Source of the DNA: JAOUEA01 sp038249195
Lineage (GTDB): Bacteria > Actinomycetota > UBA4738 > HRBIN12
Direction: 5' to 3'
DNA length: 64,000 nucleotides
NCBI GenBank assembly: GCA_038249195.1
Contig: JBBRWM010000007.1
Location: 1 to 64,000 of the forward strand
This document shows positions 49,065 through 58,886 of the stretch, in pieces (position 1 is the stretch's first letter; every line of letters begins with the position of its first letter). The notes under the pieces are model-generated. The model worked only from the letters and a program-made list of their open reading frames with translations. It ran no database searches and was not told the origin of the DNA. The translations under genes and the position numbers were made by a program.

Positions 49065-50176
49065 ACCTGCATCGCGCCGTCTCCACCTATCGCGGTCACA
49101 CGATCCCGCATTTCAAGCTCGTGGAGCATCGCAACATCTGGTTCGCGTTCTCCGGGGTCTTGATCCTGCTGTCGCTGATCGGGTTGTTCTGGCGGGGCCT
49201 GAACTATTCGATCGACTTCGAAGGAGGCGCGCTGATCGAGTACACCGTGGTCACGCCGGTGTCGGCCGATACGATCCAGGCGACCATGGCGGCGAACGGG
49301 CGTGCCGACGCCCAGGTCCAGCTCGTGAACGGCGGCGATCAGGTCGCGATCAAGACGTCTTCGCTGACCGCCGACGGCACGTCGCAGGCCCTGCTGACCA
49401 CGCTCGCGAAGCAAGCCGGGATCACCACGTCGGACATCAACGTGAAGGACGTGGGCCCCACCTGGGGCGCGGAGATCTCGAAGAAGGCGGTCCGCGGGTT
49501 GTTCTTCGTGCTCGCGGCGATCGCGCTGTACATCTCGTTGCGGTTCGAATGGAAGATGGCCGTCGGGGCCATGATCGCGCTCGTGCACGACGTGGTGATC
49601 ACCGCCGGCGTCTACGCGCTCGTGGGTCGGGAGGTTACCCCCGAGACCGTCATCGCGATCCTTACCATCCTCGGGTTCTCGCTGTACGACACCGTGGTGA
49701 TCTACGACAAGATCAAGGAGAACAGCGAATCCTCGGCGTTGATCTCCCGGCTCGGGTACGACGGCGTCGTCGACCTCTCGTTGAACCAGGTGCTGATGCG
49801 CTCGGTGAATACCTCGCTCGTGGTCCTGCTGCCGATCCTTTCGCTCCTGCTGTTCGGCGGGCTCACCCTCAAGGACTTCGCGTTCGCCATGTTGATCGGG
49901 GTTGCCATCGGCGCCTATTCATCCATCTTCATCGCCGCCCCGATGCTCACCATCCTGAAGGGTCGTGAGCGCCGGTACCGCCAGATCGAGGCTCGCCGCT
50001 CGGTGCGGGAGGGCGTCGGCCGCAAGGCCGCCGTCACGGCGGGGGCGACCGCCGCCGTCGCGGAGACCGTGCGGACCTCCGACGCCGCCGCCTCCCGAGC
50101 CACCGCGCGGCAGGGTCCCGCCCGCCCGCGCCCCAAGAGCAAGAAGCGGCCGCCGGCGAAACGCAAGCGGAGGTAG
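49061..50176 (+). CDS. secF: Protein translocase subunit SecF
   Basis: A 371-aa partner of SecD with six TM helices. IDFEGGALIEYTVVTP is the P4/P1-head region, and the conserved cytoplasmic and TM motif SLYDTVVIYDKIKENSE is clear, as is LVVLLPILSLLLFGGLTLKD. The C-terminal 70 residues are a basic, Ala/Pro-rich cytoplasmic tail ending RPRPKSKKRPPAKRKRR, longer than usual. ATG 49061 overlaps the secD stop (ATGA). Confidence 0.95.
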   Translation: MNLHRAVSTYRGHTIPHFKLVEHRNIWFAFSGVLILLSLIGLFWRGLNYSIDFEGGALIEYTVVTPVSADTIQATMAANGRADAQVQLVNGGDQVAIKTSSLTADGTSQALLTTLAKQAGITTSDINVKDVGPTWGAEISKKAVRGLFFVLAAIALYISLRFEWKMAVGAMIALVHDVVITAGVYALVGREVTPETVIAILTILGFSLYDTVVIYDKIKENSESSALISRLGYDGVVDLSLNQVLMRSVNTSLVVLLPILSLLLFGGLTLKDFAFAMLIGVAIGAYSSIFIAAPMLTILKGRERRYRQIEARRSVREGVGRKAAVTAGATAAVAETVRTSDAAASRATARQGPARPRPKSKKRPPAKRKRR

Positions 50177-50184
50177 CAGGGGGG

Positions 50185-50706
50185 GTGGAGATCGAGCAGA
50201 TCCAGGCGCTGATCCGCGACGTGCCCGACTTCCCCGAGCCGGGCATCATCTTCCGCGACATCACTCCCGTGCTCGCCGACCCCATCGCCTTCTCCACCAT
50301 CACGGACCTCATCGTCGTGCATTTCGGCCGCGGTAGCGTCGACAAGGTCGTGGGCATCGAGGCACGCGGATTCATCATCGCGTCGCCGGTCGCCTATCAC
50401 TTCGGCGCCGGGTTCGTGCCTATCCGCAAGAAGGGCAAACTGCCCGCGATGGCCGTGGGGGTCGACTACGACCTCGAGTACGGTACCGCGACGCTGGAGC
50501 TGCACGTCGACGCCATCGAGCCCGGGGAACGCGTGCTCATCGTCGACGATGTCCTGGCCACCGGCGGGACCGCCCGCGCGGCCGCCCAGCTGGTCGAGCA
50601 GATCGGCGGCCAGGTGTACGGCATCGCCTGCCTGATCGAACTGGACGCCCTCGAGGGGCGGGCACAGCTTCCCGGCCACGACCTGCACACGCTGATCCAC
50701 TACTGA
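50185..50706 (+). CDS. apt: Adenine phosphoribosyltransferase
   Basis: Salvages adenine to AMP using PRPP. The 173-aa protein contains the start PDFPEPGIIFRDITPVLADP, the adenine-binding GIEARGFI, and the PRPP loop RVLIVDDVLATGGTARAA. GTG 50185 follows a G-rich Shine-Dalgarno, and the gene begins 8 bp after secF. apt between secF and rel is the mycobacterial order. Confidence 0.94.
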   Translation: MEIEQIQALIRDVPDFPEPGIIFRDITPVLADPIAFSTITDLIVVHFGRGSVDKVVGIEARGFIIASPVAYHFGAGFVPIRKKGKLPAMAVGVDYDLEYGTATLELHVDAIEPGERVLIVDDVLATGGTARAAAQLVEQIGGQVYGIACLIELDALEGRAQLPGHDLHTLIHY

Positions 50707-50758
50707 GCCCGGCGCGCTCACGGACCCCGCTAGACTTGGTCCGAGGAGGCGAATCCCC

Positions 50759-53002
50759 TTGGACAGCCGCGAAGAGGTCAAGGTTGAGCAACGCCGGGCC
50801 CGGCTCCTCGCGCGCCTGCGACCGGGGGGATCCGCGCCGCCCTCGCGCGTCGACGCGCTGCTGAAGAAGGTCAAGTCCTACAACCCGAAGGCCGACCTGG
50901 ACGAGCTCGTGGCCGCCTACCGCTTCGCGGAGGCCTCCCACGACGGTCAGAAACGCAAGAGCGGCGAGGACTTCGTCGAGCACCCCCTGTCCGTGGCGGG
51001 CATCCTCGCCGACCTCCGTCTGGACACGACGACGCTGAAGGCGGCGCTCCTGCACGACACCGTGGAGGACACCGACGTCACCCTCGAGGTGATCGACGAC
51101 GAGTTCGGCGAGGAGGTGGCGCGCATCGTCGACGGGCTCACGAAGCTCGATCGTTTCAAGTTCCGCAGCAGGGAGCAGCAGCAGGCCGAGAACGTCCGCA
51201 AGATGATCGTGGCCATGGCGGGAGACATCCGCGTGCTGCTGATCAAGCTGGCGGACCGCCTGCACAACATGCGGACCCTCTCCGCGCTCCCGGCTCCCAA
51301 GCAGCGCGCCATCGCCACGGAGACCCTCGAGATCTACGCGCCTCTCGCGAATCGGCTCGGGGTCCAGGAGATCAAATGGGAGCTCGAGGACCTCTCCTTC
51401 AAGTACCTCCACCCGGGTCCCTATCGCGAGATCGCGAGCCTGGTCGCCGCCCGCCGCGACGAACGCACCGCCATGATCGACGACGTCACGACATCGTTGC
51501 GCACGAAGCTGAAGGAGATCGGCATCAAGGCCGACGTGGACGGCCGGCCGAAACACCTCTACTCCATCTACGAGAAGATGGTGATCCGCGGCAAGGAGTT
51601 CAACGAGATCTTCGACCTCGTGGGCGTGCGGGTCCAGGCGGAGTCGCTCCGCGACTGCTACGCGGCCCTCGGCGCCGTGCACGCCCTGTGGAAGCCCATC
51701 CCCGGGCGCTTCAAGGACTACATCGCGATGCCCAAGTCCAACATGTACCAGTCCCTGCACACGACCGTCGTCGGGCCCGCCGGGAAGCCCCTCGAGATCC
51801 AGATCCGCACCCGCGACATGCACCGGACGGCACAGTTCGGCATCGCGGCGCATTGGCGATACAAGGAGGGCACCAAGCAGGCGAAGGAGGCCGCCGACCT
51901 CGCCTGGCTCGGGCAGATGATGGATTGGCTGAAGGACATGGCCGACCCGCGGGAGTTCATGGAGGGGCTGCGGATCGACCTCTCGGGCGGCCGCGTGTTC
52001 GTGTTCACGCCCCAGGGGGACGTCGTGAACTTGCCGCAGGGTGCGACGCCGGTTGACTTCGCGTACGCGATCCACACGGACGTGGGGCACCGGACGATCG
52101 GGGCGAAGGTGGGCGGCAAGCTGGTGCCGTTGGACTACGAACTGCGCACCGGCGACGCGGTGGACGTGCTCACGTCCAAGGCCCAGGGCGAGGGGCCCAG
52201 CCAGGACTGGTTGCAGTTCGTAGCCACGCCGCGCGCCCGCAACAAGATCCGTCAGTGGTTCGCACGCGGCCGTCGGGAGGACGCCCTCGAGACCGGCAAG
52301 GACGCCCTGCAGCGCCTCATGCGCAAGCAGAACCTGCCCCTCAAGCGGCTCGCGACCGAAGATGCCCTGAAGCGGATCGCGGCCGACATGAAGTATGCCG
52401 ACCTCGAGGCCCTGTACGTGGCGCTGGGGGAGGGGCATGTCTCGCCTCAGTCCGTCGTGGCGCGCATCACGCGCACGATGTCGGACACCCCCGAGGACGA
52501 CGGCACCGAGGTGCCCCTGGCCCGCCCGGTGCACATCGGCTCGGCCGACGTCGGCCAGGGCGTCGTGGTCAAGGGCCTGCCCGACGTCTGGGTCCGGCTC
52601 GGACGCTGCTGCACACCGGTGCCCGGCGACCCGATCATCGGGTTCGTCACCCGCGGCCAAGGGGTGTCGGTCCACCGCACCGACTGCCCGAACGTGTCCT
52701 CGCTCGAGCAAGAGCCCGAGCGCATGATCGAGGTGACGTGGGCGGAGGGCAAGCCCACGACGTTCACCGTGGCCGTCCAGGTGGAGGCGCTCGACCGCAC
52801 GCGGCTGCTCTCCGATGTTGCCACCGTTCTGTCCGACAGCCACGTGAACATCCTCGCCGCGAATTCCGCCAGCGGACGCGACCGCATCACCCGCCTTCGC
52901 TTCACGTTCGAGATGGCCGACATCGCGCACCTGTCCAGCGTGCTCGCGGCCGTGAAGCGCGTGGACAGCGTGTACGACGCCTATCGGGTGGTGCCGAAGT
53001 AG
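50759..53002 (+). CDS. rel: Bifunctional (p)ppGpp synthetase/hydrolase Rel
   Basis: Stringent-response enzyme of 747 aa with both activities intact by motif. The hydrolase domain shows HDGQKRKSGEDFVEHP and LLHDTVEDT. The synthetase domain shows IYEKMVIRGKEFNEIFDLVG, GRFKDYIAMPK and NMYQSLHTTVVGP. A TGS domain (about 395-455), a helical/zinc-finger region with RCCTPVPGD and HRTDCPN, and a C-terminal ACT domain follow. TTG 50759 is preceded by GAGGAGG at 9 nt, and TAGACT (50731-50736) is the likely -10, giving a short leader. Confidence 0.95.
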   Translation: MDSREEVKVEQRRARLLARLRPGGSAPPSRVDALLKKVKSYNPKADLDELVAAYRFAEASHDGQKRKSGEDFVEHPLSVAGILADLRLDTTTLKAALLHDTVEDTDVTLEVIDDEFGEEVARIVDGLTKLDRFKFRSREQQQAENVRKMIVAMAGDIRVLLIKLADRLHNMRTLSALPAPKQRAIATETLEIYAPLANRLGVQEIKWELEDLSFKYLHPGPYREIASLVAARRDERTAMIDDVTTSLRTKLKEIGIKADVDGRPKHLYSIYEKMVIRGKEFNEIFDLVGVRVQAESLRDCYAALGAVHALWKPIPGRFKDYIAMPKSNMYQSLHTTVVGPAGKPLEIQIRTRDMHRTAQFGIAAHWRYKEGTKQAKEAADLAWLGQMMDWLKDMADPREFMEGLRIDLSGGRVFVFTPQGDVVNLPQGATPVDFAYAIHTDVGHRTIGAKVGGKLVPLDYELRTGDAVDVLTSKAQGEGPSQDWLQFVATPRARNKIRQWFARGRREDALETGKDALQRLMRKQNLPLKRLATEDALKRIAADMKYADLEALYVALGEGHVSPQSVVARITRTMSDTPEDDGTEVPLARPVHIGSADVGQGVVVKGLPDVWVRLGRCCTPVPGDPIIGFVTRGQGVSVHRTDCPNVSSLEQEPERMIEVTWAEGKPTTFTVAVQVEALDRTRLLSDVATVLSDSHVNILAANSASGRDRITRLRFTFEMADIAHLSSVLAAVKRVDSVYDAYRVVPK

Positions 53003-53452
53003 GTGCGGGTCGTCCTGCAACGCGTCGCGCGCGCGAGCGTGAGCGTCGACGGCGCGGCGGTCTCCCGGATCGGGCGCGGGTATCTGCTCCTCGTGGGGAT
53101 CGGCGCCACGGACGCCGATGACGAGGTCGATCGCCTCGCCGAGAAGATCGTGAACCTGCGGGTGTTCCCGGACGGCGCCGGCAGGATGGATCTCTCGCTC
53201 GCCGAGGTCGGCGGGGAAGCGCTCGTCGTTTCGCAGTTCACGCTGTACGGCGACCTGCGGAAGGGGCGGAGGCCGTCGTGGGCGGGCGCCGGTGATCCGT
53301 CCGTCGCCGCCGGGCGTGTGGAGGCCTTTGCGCGGGCGCTCGAGGCCCGGGGCGTGGCCACGGTCGGGCGCGGCGTGTTCGGCGCCGACATGCAGGTCGA
53401 GCTCCTGAACGACGGCCCGGTCACGCTGTTCCTCGACGCCGCCACGCTCTGA
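53003..53452 (+). CDS. dtd: D-aminoacyl-tRNA deacylase
   Basis: Removes D-amino acids (and Gly from tRNA-Ala) from mischarged tRNA. The 149-aa protein carries both active-site motifs: the SQFTLYGDLRKGRRPSW segment and LLNDGPVT near the C-terminus. It begins with RVVLQRVARASVSVDG, as is standard. GTG 53003 immediately follows the rel stop, so the two are probably cotranscribed. Confidence 0.95.
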   Translation: MRVVLQRVARASVSVDGAAVSRIGRGYLLLVGIGATDADDEVDRLAEKIVNLRVFPDGAGRMDLSLAEVGGEALVVSQFTLYGDLRKGRRPSWAGAGDPSVAAGRVEAFARALEARGVATVGRGVFGADMQVELLNDGPVTLFLDAATL

Positions 53453-53490
53453 GCGGCCCGGCCGCGGCCGTCCGCTAGCATTGGGCACTC

Positions 53491-54108
53491 ATGTGGCTCG
53501 AGCGCATCAGCGACAACCCGTACGGCACGAACTGCTGGCTCTTGTCGGGTGAGGGCACCGTCGACGCCGTGGTGGTCGACCCGGGGTTCGATCCGCCCGC
53601 GGTCCATGCGCTGCTCGCGGCCGCGGGAAAGGAGCCCGTCGCGATCCTCGCCACACACGCCCACGGTGATCACGCCGGCGCCGCCGGAGACTTCGCGGGC
53701 GAGCTGCCCGTGTTCGTTCACGAGGCCGACGCCGTCGCGTTCACCGACGAGGCCGCCTGGAACGCGGGCTTCGACAACCCGCTCGCGCCGGTGAAAGACC
53801 TGCGCACCTTCGCCGACGGCGACGTGCTCGCCTTCGCGGGGTTCTCGCTGGAGGTCCTGCACACCCCCGGCCACACGCCGGGACACTGCTGCTTCCTCAC
53901 CGATGCCCTCGTGTTCTCCGGCGACCTGGTGTTCGCGGGCTCGGTGGGGCGCTCGGACTTCCCCAACAGCGACCCGGCGTCTATGCGCACGAGCCTGCGG
54001 CGATTCCTCACGCTGCCCGACGAGCTCCCCGTGTTCCCCGGTCACGGCGCCGACACGAACGTAGGCCGCGAACGAGCTTCGAACCCGTTCCTGCGGGAGC
54101 TGGCGTGA
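53491..54108 (+). CDS. Metallo-beta-lactamase-fold hydrolase (glyoxalase II-like)
   Basis: A 205-aa MBL-fold protein. ATHAHGDHAGA is the HxHxDH zinc motif. Later ligands are HTPGHTPGHCCF, VFSGDLVFAGSVGR and the terminal FPGHGADT. The size and ending match the short glyoxalase II/YcbL type, which hydrolyses thioesters. The substrate here is not certain. TAGCAT (53476-53481) lies 10 nt before the ATG, so the mRNA would have at most a 3-nt leader. Its stop overlaps the hisS start. Confidence 0.88.
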   Translation: MWLERISDNPYGTNCWLLSGEGTVDAVVVDPGFDPPAVHALLAAAGKEPVAILATHAHGDHAGAAGDFAGELPVFVHEADAVAFTDEAAWNAGFDNPLAPVKDLRTFADGDVLAFAGFSLEVLHTPGHTPGHCCFLTDALVFSGDLVFAGSVGRSDFPNSDPASMRTSLRRFLTLPDELPVFPGHGADTNVGRERASNPFLRELA

Positions 54109-55379
54109 AGGATCCGGCTCCGCCGCGGGGGACCGCTGACCTCCTGCCGCCCCAGGGCGACGCCATGGTGGCCCTGTACGAGGCATCGCATCGCCTCGGG
54201 CGCCTCTTCGGCTACCGGTACATCGAGACTCCGACGTTCGAGCGCACGGACCTGTTCGCACGCACCAGCGGCGGCACGTCCGACGTCGTCACCAAGGAGA
54301 TGTACACGTTCGAGGACAAGGGAGGGCGCTCGCTCACCCTGCGCCCCGAGGGCACGGCGGGGGTGATGCGCGCGTACCTCGACCACGCCCAGCAACTGCC
54401 GAACCCCTACAAGGGGTACTACGTCGAAACGTTCTTCCGCCACGGGCGCCCGCAGGCGGGCCGGCTCCGCGAGTTCCGGCAGTTCGGGGTGGAGGTCATC
54501 GGCGACGCGGGCCCCGGCTCGGACGTGGAGGTGATCGAGGTGGGCGACGCGTTCCTGCGCGGCGCCGGCCTGAGTCGGCTCACGCTGCTCCTGAACTCGA
54601 TCGGCGACGAGGTGTGCCGTCCTGCGTATCGCGAGCGCCTGGTGTCGTACTTCGAGCCCTACCTCGACCAGCTCGACGAGGACTGCCGCGCACGGTTGAG
54701 CACGAACCCGATGCGCGTGATGGATTGCAAGGTGGACGGCAAGAAGGACTTCGTGTTGGCGGCGCCGCTCGTGAGCGACCATCTCTGCGAGGCGTGCGCG
54801 ACCCACTTCGAGGGCGTGCGCGAGGGGTTGGAGCAGGCGGGGATCGCCTACGAGATCTCGCCGCGGCTCGTGCGCGGCCTGGATTACTACACACGCACGG
54901 CCTTCGAGTTCGTGGCGGATGCGCTGAGCGAGGGCCAGGGCACCGTGTGCGGCGGCGGGCGCTACGACGGGCTGGCCGAGGTGATGGGCGGCCCCGCGAC
55001 GCCGGGGATCGGCTTCGGCCTCGGTCTCGATCGCGTGCTCCTGACGATGCAGGGCGAGGGCGTGCCGCCGCTCCCGACCCGCGGGCCGCGGTGCTTCATC
55101 GTTACCGTGGGGGAGGGATCGCGTGCGCCCGGAGGGGCGCTGCTCGCACGCCTGCGCCGGGCGGGCGTTGCGGCCGATCGCGCGTTCGAGGAGCGGCCCC
55201 TCAAGGCGCAGCTGAAGATGGCCGACCGGGCCGAGGCCGACTTCGCGGCGATCGTCGGCGCCGAGGAGCTCGCGGGCGGTACGGTGACGCTTCGGCGGCT
55301 CGGCGACGGTGTGCAGAAGTCCGTGCCCGAAAGCGAGGTCGAGCGCTGGCTCAGCAGGCTCGAGGACTGGACCGCGTAG
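54105..55379 (+). CDS. hisS: Histidyl-tRNA synthetase
   Basis: A 424-aa class II synthetase. Motif 1 region begins PPRGTADLLPPQGD, motif 2 is LRPEGTAGVMRAY with FRHGRPQAGRLREFRQFG, the His-specific loops are LVRGLDYYTRTAFEF and GGGRYDGL, and motif 3 is GIGFGLGLDRVLL. A C-terminal anticodon-binding domain completes it. GTG 54105 overlaps the MBL gene stop (GTGA). aspS starts on the base after its stop. Confidence 0.95.
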   Translation: MKDPAPPRGTADLLPPQGDAMVALYEASHRLGRLFGYRYIETPTFERTDLFARTSGGTSDVVTKEMYTFEDKGGRSLTLRPEGTAGVMRAYLDHAQQLPNPYKGYYVETFFRHGRPQAGRLREFRQFGVEVIGDAGPGSDVEVIEVGDAFLRGAGLSRLTLLLNSIGDEVCRPAYRERLVSYFEPYLDQLDEDCRARLSTNPMRVMDCKVDGKKDFVLAAPLVSDHLCEACATHFEGVREGLEQAGIAYEISPRLVRGLDYYTRTAFEFVADALSEGQGTVCGGGRYDGLAEVMGGPATPGIGFGLGLDRVLLTMQGEGVPPLPTRGPRCFIVTVGEGSRAPGGALLARLRRAGVAADRAFEERPLKAQLKMADRAEADFAAIVGAEELAGGTVTLRRLGDGVQKSVPESEVERWLSRLEDWTA

Positions 55380-57167
55380 ATGACGGACATGCACACCACC
55401 ATGCGCACCCACGCCGCCGGCGCGCTCCGACTCGCCGACGAGGGCGAGGAGGTCGCGCTCTGCGGGTGGGTAGCGCATCGCCGTGACCACGGGGGGATCA
55501 CCTTCGTCGACCTCCGCGACCGCGAGGGCGTCGTGCAGCTGGTGTTCCATCCGCAGGAAGAACCTGCCGCGCACGCCGCGGCCCAATCCCTCGGGGGCGA
55601 GGACGTGATCAGGGTGCGCGGCTCCGTGCGCGCCCGACCGCAGGGGATGCGCAACCCGGGCATCGGAACCGGGGACGTGGAGGTGGGGGCGACCGCGGTC
55701 GAGGTGCTCGCGCAGGCGGAGACCCCACCGTTCCAGATCGAGGACTACACCGAGGCGAACGAGATGTTGCGCCTCACCTACCGGTACCTCGACCTCCGCC
55801 GCCCCGAGATGACCCGGCGGATGCGCCTGCGCCACGACCTCACCCGGATCACGCGCGCGTACCTGAACGACCGGGGGTTCGTGGAGATCGAGACCCCGAT
55901 CCTCACGCGCAGCACGCCCGAGGGCGCACGCGACTTCCTGGTGCCCTCCCGGCTCACGCCCGGCGCGTTCTACGCCCTGCCCCAATCACCGCAGCAGCTC
56001 AAGCAGCTGCTGATGGTGGCCGGCCAGGACCGCTACTACCAGATCGTCCGCTGCTTCCGCGACGAGGACCTTCGCGCCGACCGACAGTTGGAGTTCACCC
56101 AGCTCGATATCGAGATGTCCTTCGTTTCCGAGGACGACCTGATCGGATTGATGGAGCCGTTGATGGTGCTCCTCATGCGGGAGCTGCGCGGCGTGGAGGT
56201 CGCGGCCCCGTTCCCCCGGATGACGTACGTCGAGATGATGGAGCGCTTCGGCTCCGACAAAGCGGACCTGCGGTTCGGGATGGAGCTGGTGGACCTCGCG
56301 GACGTCTTCGCCGCGACCGGGTTCAACGCGTTCGCGAACGTGCTCGCCTCGAGCGGGAGGATCAAGGCCATCCGAGCGCCGGGCGGCGGCGAGCTCTCGC
56401 GCAAGGAGCTCGACCAACTGATTCAGGACACGTTGGGCAGAGGGGCGGCCGGGCTCGTCTGGATGGTCGTGGAAGACGGAAAGGTGCGATCGCCCGTCGA
56501 GAAGTTCCTCGCGCCGGAGGAGATCGACGGCCTCCTCGCGGCCACCGGGTCGGCGCCCGGTGACCTCATCCTCATCGTGGCCGACAAGGCCGATCGTGTC
56601 GCCGTCGCGCTCGACGGTTTGCGCCGCACGATGGCGCGGCGACTCGGTCTGATCCCCGAGGACGCCTGGGCGTTCTGCTGGCTCACGGAACCTCCCCTGT
56701 TCGAATGGAACGAGGAGGAGGGGCGCTGGAGCGCCGTGCACCACCTGTTCACGTCCCCCGCCGCCTCGGACGCCGCCATCGATCCCGCCACGGCCACCGC
56801 CCGCGCCTACGACCTGGTCCTCAACGGCTTGGAGATCGGCGGCGGGAGCATGAGGATCCATCGCCCCGACGTCCAGGCCCAGGTGATCGGACTCCTGGGT
56901 ATCAGCGCAGAGGAGATGCAGGAGCAGTTCGGGCACATGCTCACCGCGTTCCGCTACGGGGCGCCCCCGCACGGGGGCATCGCGTTCGGCTGGGACCGGT
57001 TGGCCATGCTGCTCGCCGACCAGACCGCCATCACCGAGGTCATCGCGTTCCCCAAGACCCAATCGGGCGCGGATCCCATGACGGGCGCTCCGGCGCTCGT
57101 CGAGGGCAGCCAGCTCCGGGACCTCGGCATCAACGTCGTTGCACCACGCGCCCCCAAGGAGGAATGA
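55380..57167 (+). CDS. aspS: Aspartyl-tRNA synthetase
   Basis: A 595-aa bacterial-type AspRS. N-terminal OB anticodon domain (EVALCGWVAHRRDHGGITFV). The catalytic core includes YRYLDLRRPEM, ETPILTRSTPEGARDFLVPS, QSPQQLKQLLMVAG and FRDEDLRADRQLEFTQLD. A GAD insertion occupies about residues 290-410, and motif 3 is GIAFGWDRLAMLL. Whether it also charges tRNA-Asn cannot be decided by eye. The start follows hisS with no gap. Confidence 0.95.
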   Translation: MTDMHTTMRTHAAGALRLADEGEEVALCGWVAHRRDHGGITFVDLRDREGVVQLVFHPQEEPAAHAAAQSLGGEDVIRVRGSVRARPQGMRNPGIGTGDVEVGATAVEVLAQAETPPFQIEDYTEANEMLRLTYRYLDLRRPEMTRRMRLRHDLTRITRAYLNDRGFVEIETPILTRSTPEGARDFLVPSRLTPGAFYALPQSPQQLKQLLMVAGQDRYYQIVRCFRDEDLRADRQLEFTQLDIEMSFVSEDDLIGLMEPLMVLLMRELRGVEVAAPFPRMTYVEMMERFGSDKADLRFGMELVDLADVFAATGFNAFANVLASSGRIKAIRAPGGGELSRKELDQLIQDTLGRGAAGLVWMVVEDGKVRSPVEKFLAPEEIDGLLAATGSAPGDLILIVADKADRVAVALDGLRRTMARRLGLIPEDAWAFCWLTEPPLFEWNEEEGRWSAVHHLFTSPAASDAAIDPATATARAYDLVLNGLEIGGGSMRIHRPDVQAQVIGLLGISAEEMQEQFGHMLTAFRYGAPPHGGIAFGWDRLAMLLADQTAITEVIAFPKTQSGADPMTGAPALVEGSQLRDLGINVVAPRAPKEE

Positions 57168-57171
57168 TCCC

Positions 57172-57570
57172 GTGACCGCATCCCTTACGTCCGCTGACCA
57201 TGAGCTGCTCAAAGGCAGGAACTTCGCTCACTTCGTCACCTTGAACGAGGACGGCTCGCCGCACGCGGCCCCGCTCTGGATCGACGTGGACGACAACGGC
57301 AGGATCCTCGTGAACACGGCGGCCGGGCGTCGGAAGGATCGCAACGTCCGGCGCGATCGGCGCGTGGCCCTGTCCATCTCTCCCCACGACGACCCCTACC
57401 GCTGGCTCTCCGTCCAGGGCACGGTGGTGGAGATCGAGGAGGGCGAGGGCCCGCTCGCGCACATCGGCGAGCTCTCGATGCGCTACGACGGCAAGCCCTG
57501 GCAGGCCGTCGAAGGGCAGGTGCGGGTGATCTATCGCATCCGCCCCGACGTCGTCCTGCACTCCGAGTAA
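57172..57570 (+). CDS. PPOX-class (F420- or FMN-binding split-barrel) protein
   Basis: A 132-aa split-barrel protein: NFAHFVTLNEDGSPHAAPLW, ILVNTAAGRRKDRNVRRDRR and VALSISPHDDPYRWLSVQGT are typical of the PPOX/PNPOx-like family that binds F420 or FMN. The GRRKDRN and RR pairs are where the F420-binding group has basic residues. That cofactor is likely in an actinobacterium but unproven. GTG 57172 follows AAGGAGG, which decides the start over an upstream ATG inside aspS. Confidence 0.83.
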   Translation: MTASLTSADHELLKGRNFAHFVTLNEDGSPHAAPLWIDVDDNGRILVNTAAGRRKDRNVRRDRRVALSISPHDDPYRWLSVQGTVVEIEEGEGPLAHIGELSMRYDGKPWQAVEGQVRVIYRIRPDVVLHSE

Positions 57571-57580
57571 GCAGAGAGCC

Positions 57581-58846
57581 ATGGGCGACCAACCGCTCGC
57601 CGCGCGGATGCGCCCGCGCTCGTTCGAGGAGTTCGCGGGTCAGGGCCACCTGGTGGGGGAGGGCAAGGCCCTCACACGGATCCTCTCGGGCGGCAACCTG
57701 CCCTCGATCGTCCTGTGGGGACCGGCCGGCACGGGTAAGACCACGCTCGCCCACCTGCTCGCGGACGCCGTGGGCGCCGACCTGATCCAGATCTCGGCCG
57801 TGAACTCGGGCGTCGCCGACGCACGCAAGATCATGGACGGCGCCAAGGGCGGCATGTTCCGCACCGTCTTGTTCGTGGACGAGGTGCACCGGTGGTCCAA
57901 GGCGCAGCAGGACGTCCTGCTCCCTGCGGTGGAGGAAGGGACCGTCACGCTGATCGGCGCCACCACCGAGAACCCGTATTTCTCGCTCAACACGCCGCTG
58001 CTGTCGCGCTGCCTGCTGCTGCGCCTCGAGCCGCTCGAGGACGATGCCGTGCGAACGCTCCTCGTCCGCGCGTTGACCGACACGGATCGGGGCCTTGGTC
58101 GGATGCAACTCGACGCCGACGACGACGCCATCGCCCACCTGATCTCGATGTCGGGCGGCGACGCGCGGATGGCGCTCACCGGTCTGGAGGCCGCGGCGCA
58201 GGCCGCCGGGGCCGAGGGCGCACACCGCATCACGCTCGACCTCACCGCGGACGCCGTGCAGAAGCGAGCCATCGTGTACGACCGCCAGGGCGACGCGCAT
58301 TACGACGTGATCAGCGCCTTCATCAAGTCCATCCGCGGGTCCGACCCCGACGCCGCCCTGTTCTGGCTCGCGCGCATGCTCGAGGCCGGTGAAGATGCTC
58401 GGTTCATCGCCCGCCGGCTGATCGTGCACGCCAGCGAGGACATCGGGATGGCGGACTCGCGCGCGCTCTTGGTGGCGGTGGCGGCCGCCCAGGCCGTCGA
58501 GCACGTGGGCCTGCCGGAGGTGCGGCTCAACCTGGCCCACGCGACCGTGTACCTGGCGACCGCGCCGAAGTCCAACAGCGTGTACCTCGCGATCGGCGAG
58601 GCCCTCGAGGACGCGGGGAGCGCCGATCCCGTGCCGTTGCACCTGCGGGACGCGAGTTACCAGGGGGCACGCAGCCTCGGACACGGCAAGGGGTACCGGT
58701 ACCCGCACGATTTCCCCGGCCACGTCGTGGACCAGGAGTATCGGCCCGCGGCCTTCAGCGGCCGCCGCTACTACGAGCCCTCCGGGATGGGCGAGGACGT
58801 GGATCGAGGAGGAGGCTCGGAACGGCCCGAGGCTCCTGCCGAGTAA
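57581..58846 (+). CDS. rarA: Replication-associated recombination protein RarA (MgsA/WRNIP1 family AAA ATPase)
   Basis: A 421-aa clamp-loader-like ATPase acting at stalled forks. It begins with LAARMRPRSFEEFAGQGHLV. Walker A is LWGPAGTGKTTLAHLLA, Walker B is LFVDEVHRWSKAQQD, sensor 1 is GATTENPYFSLN, and the C-terminal tetramerisation domain contains KSIRGSDPDAALFWLARML. Its neighbours here are synthetase and membrane protein genes, but rarA upstream of alaS is a common actinobacterial order. Confidence 0.93.
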   Translation: MGDQPLAARMRPRSFEEFAGQGHLVGEGKALTRILSGGNLPSIVLWGPAGTGKTTLAHLLADAVGADLIQISAVNSGVADARKIMDGAKGGMFRTVLFVDEVHRWSKAQQDVLLPAVEEGTVTLIGATTENPYFSLNTPLLSRCLLLRLEPLEDDAVRTLLVRALTDTDRGLGRMQLDADDDAIAHLISMSGGDARMALTGLEAAAQAAGAEGAHRITLDLTADAVQKRAIVYDRQGDAHYDVISAFIKSIRGSDPDAALFWLARMLEAGEDARFIARRLIVHASEDIGMADSRALLVAVAAAQAVEHVGLPEVRLNLAHATVYLATAPKSNSVYLAIGEALEDAGSADPVPLHLRDASYQGARSLGHGKGYRYPHDFPGHVVDQEYRPAAFSGRRYYEPSGMGEDVDRGGGSERPEAPAE

Positions 58847-58886
58847 GCTACGCGGACCGCGGAACCGATCACCGGAGGGGACGTCC

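Noticed and set aside
50537..53488. A reverse-strand open frame of nearly 1000 codons antisense to rel and dtd
   Set aside because: Same shadow effect. rel and dtd on the forward strand carry all catalytic motifs.
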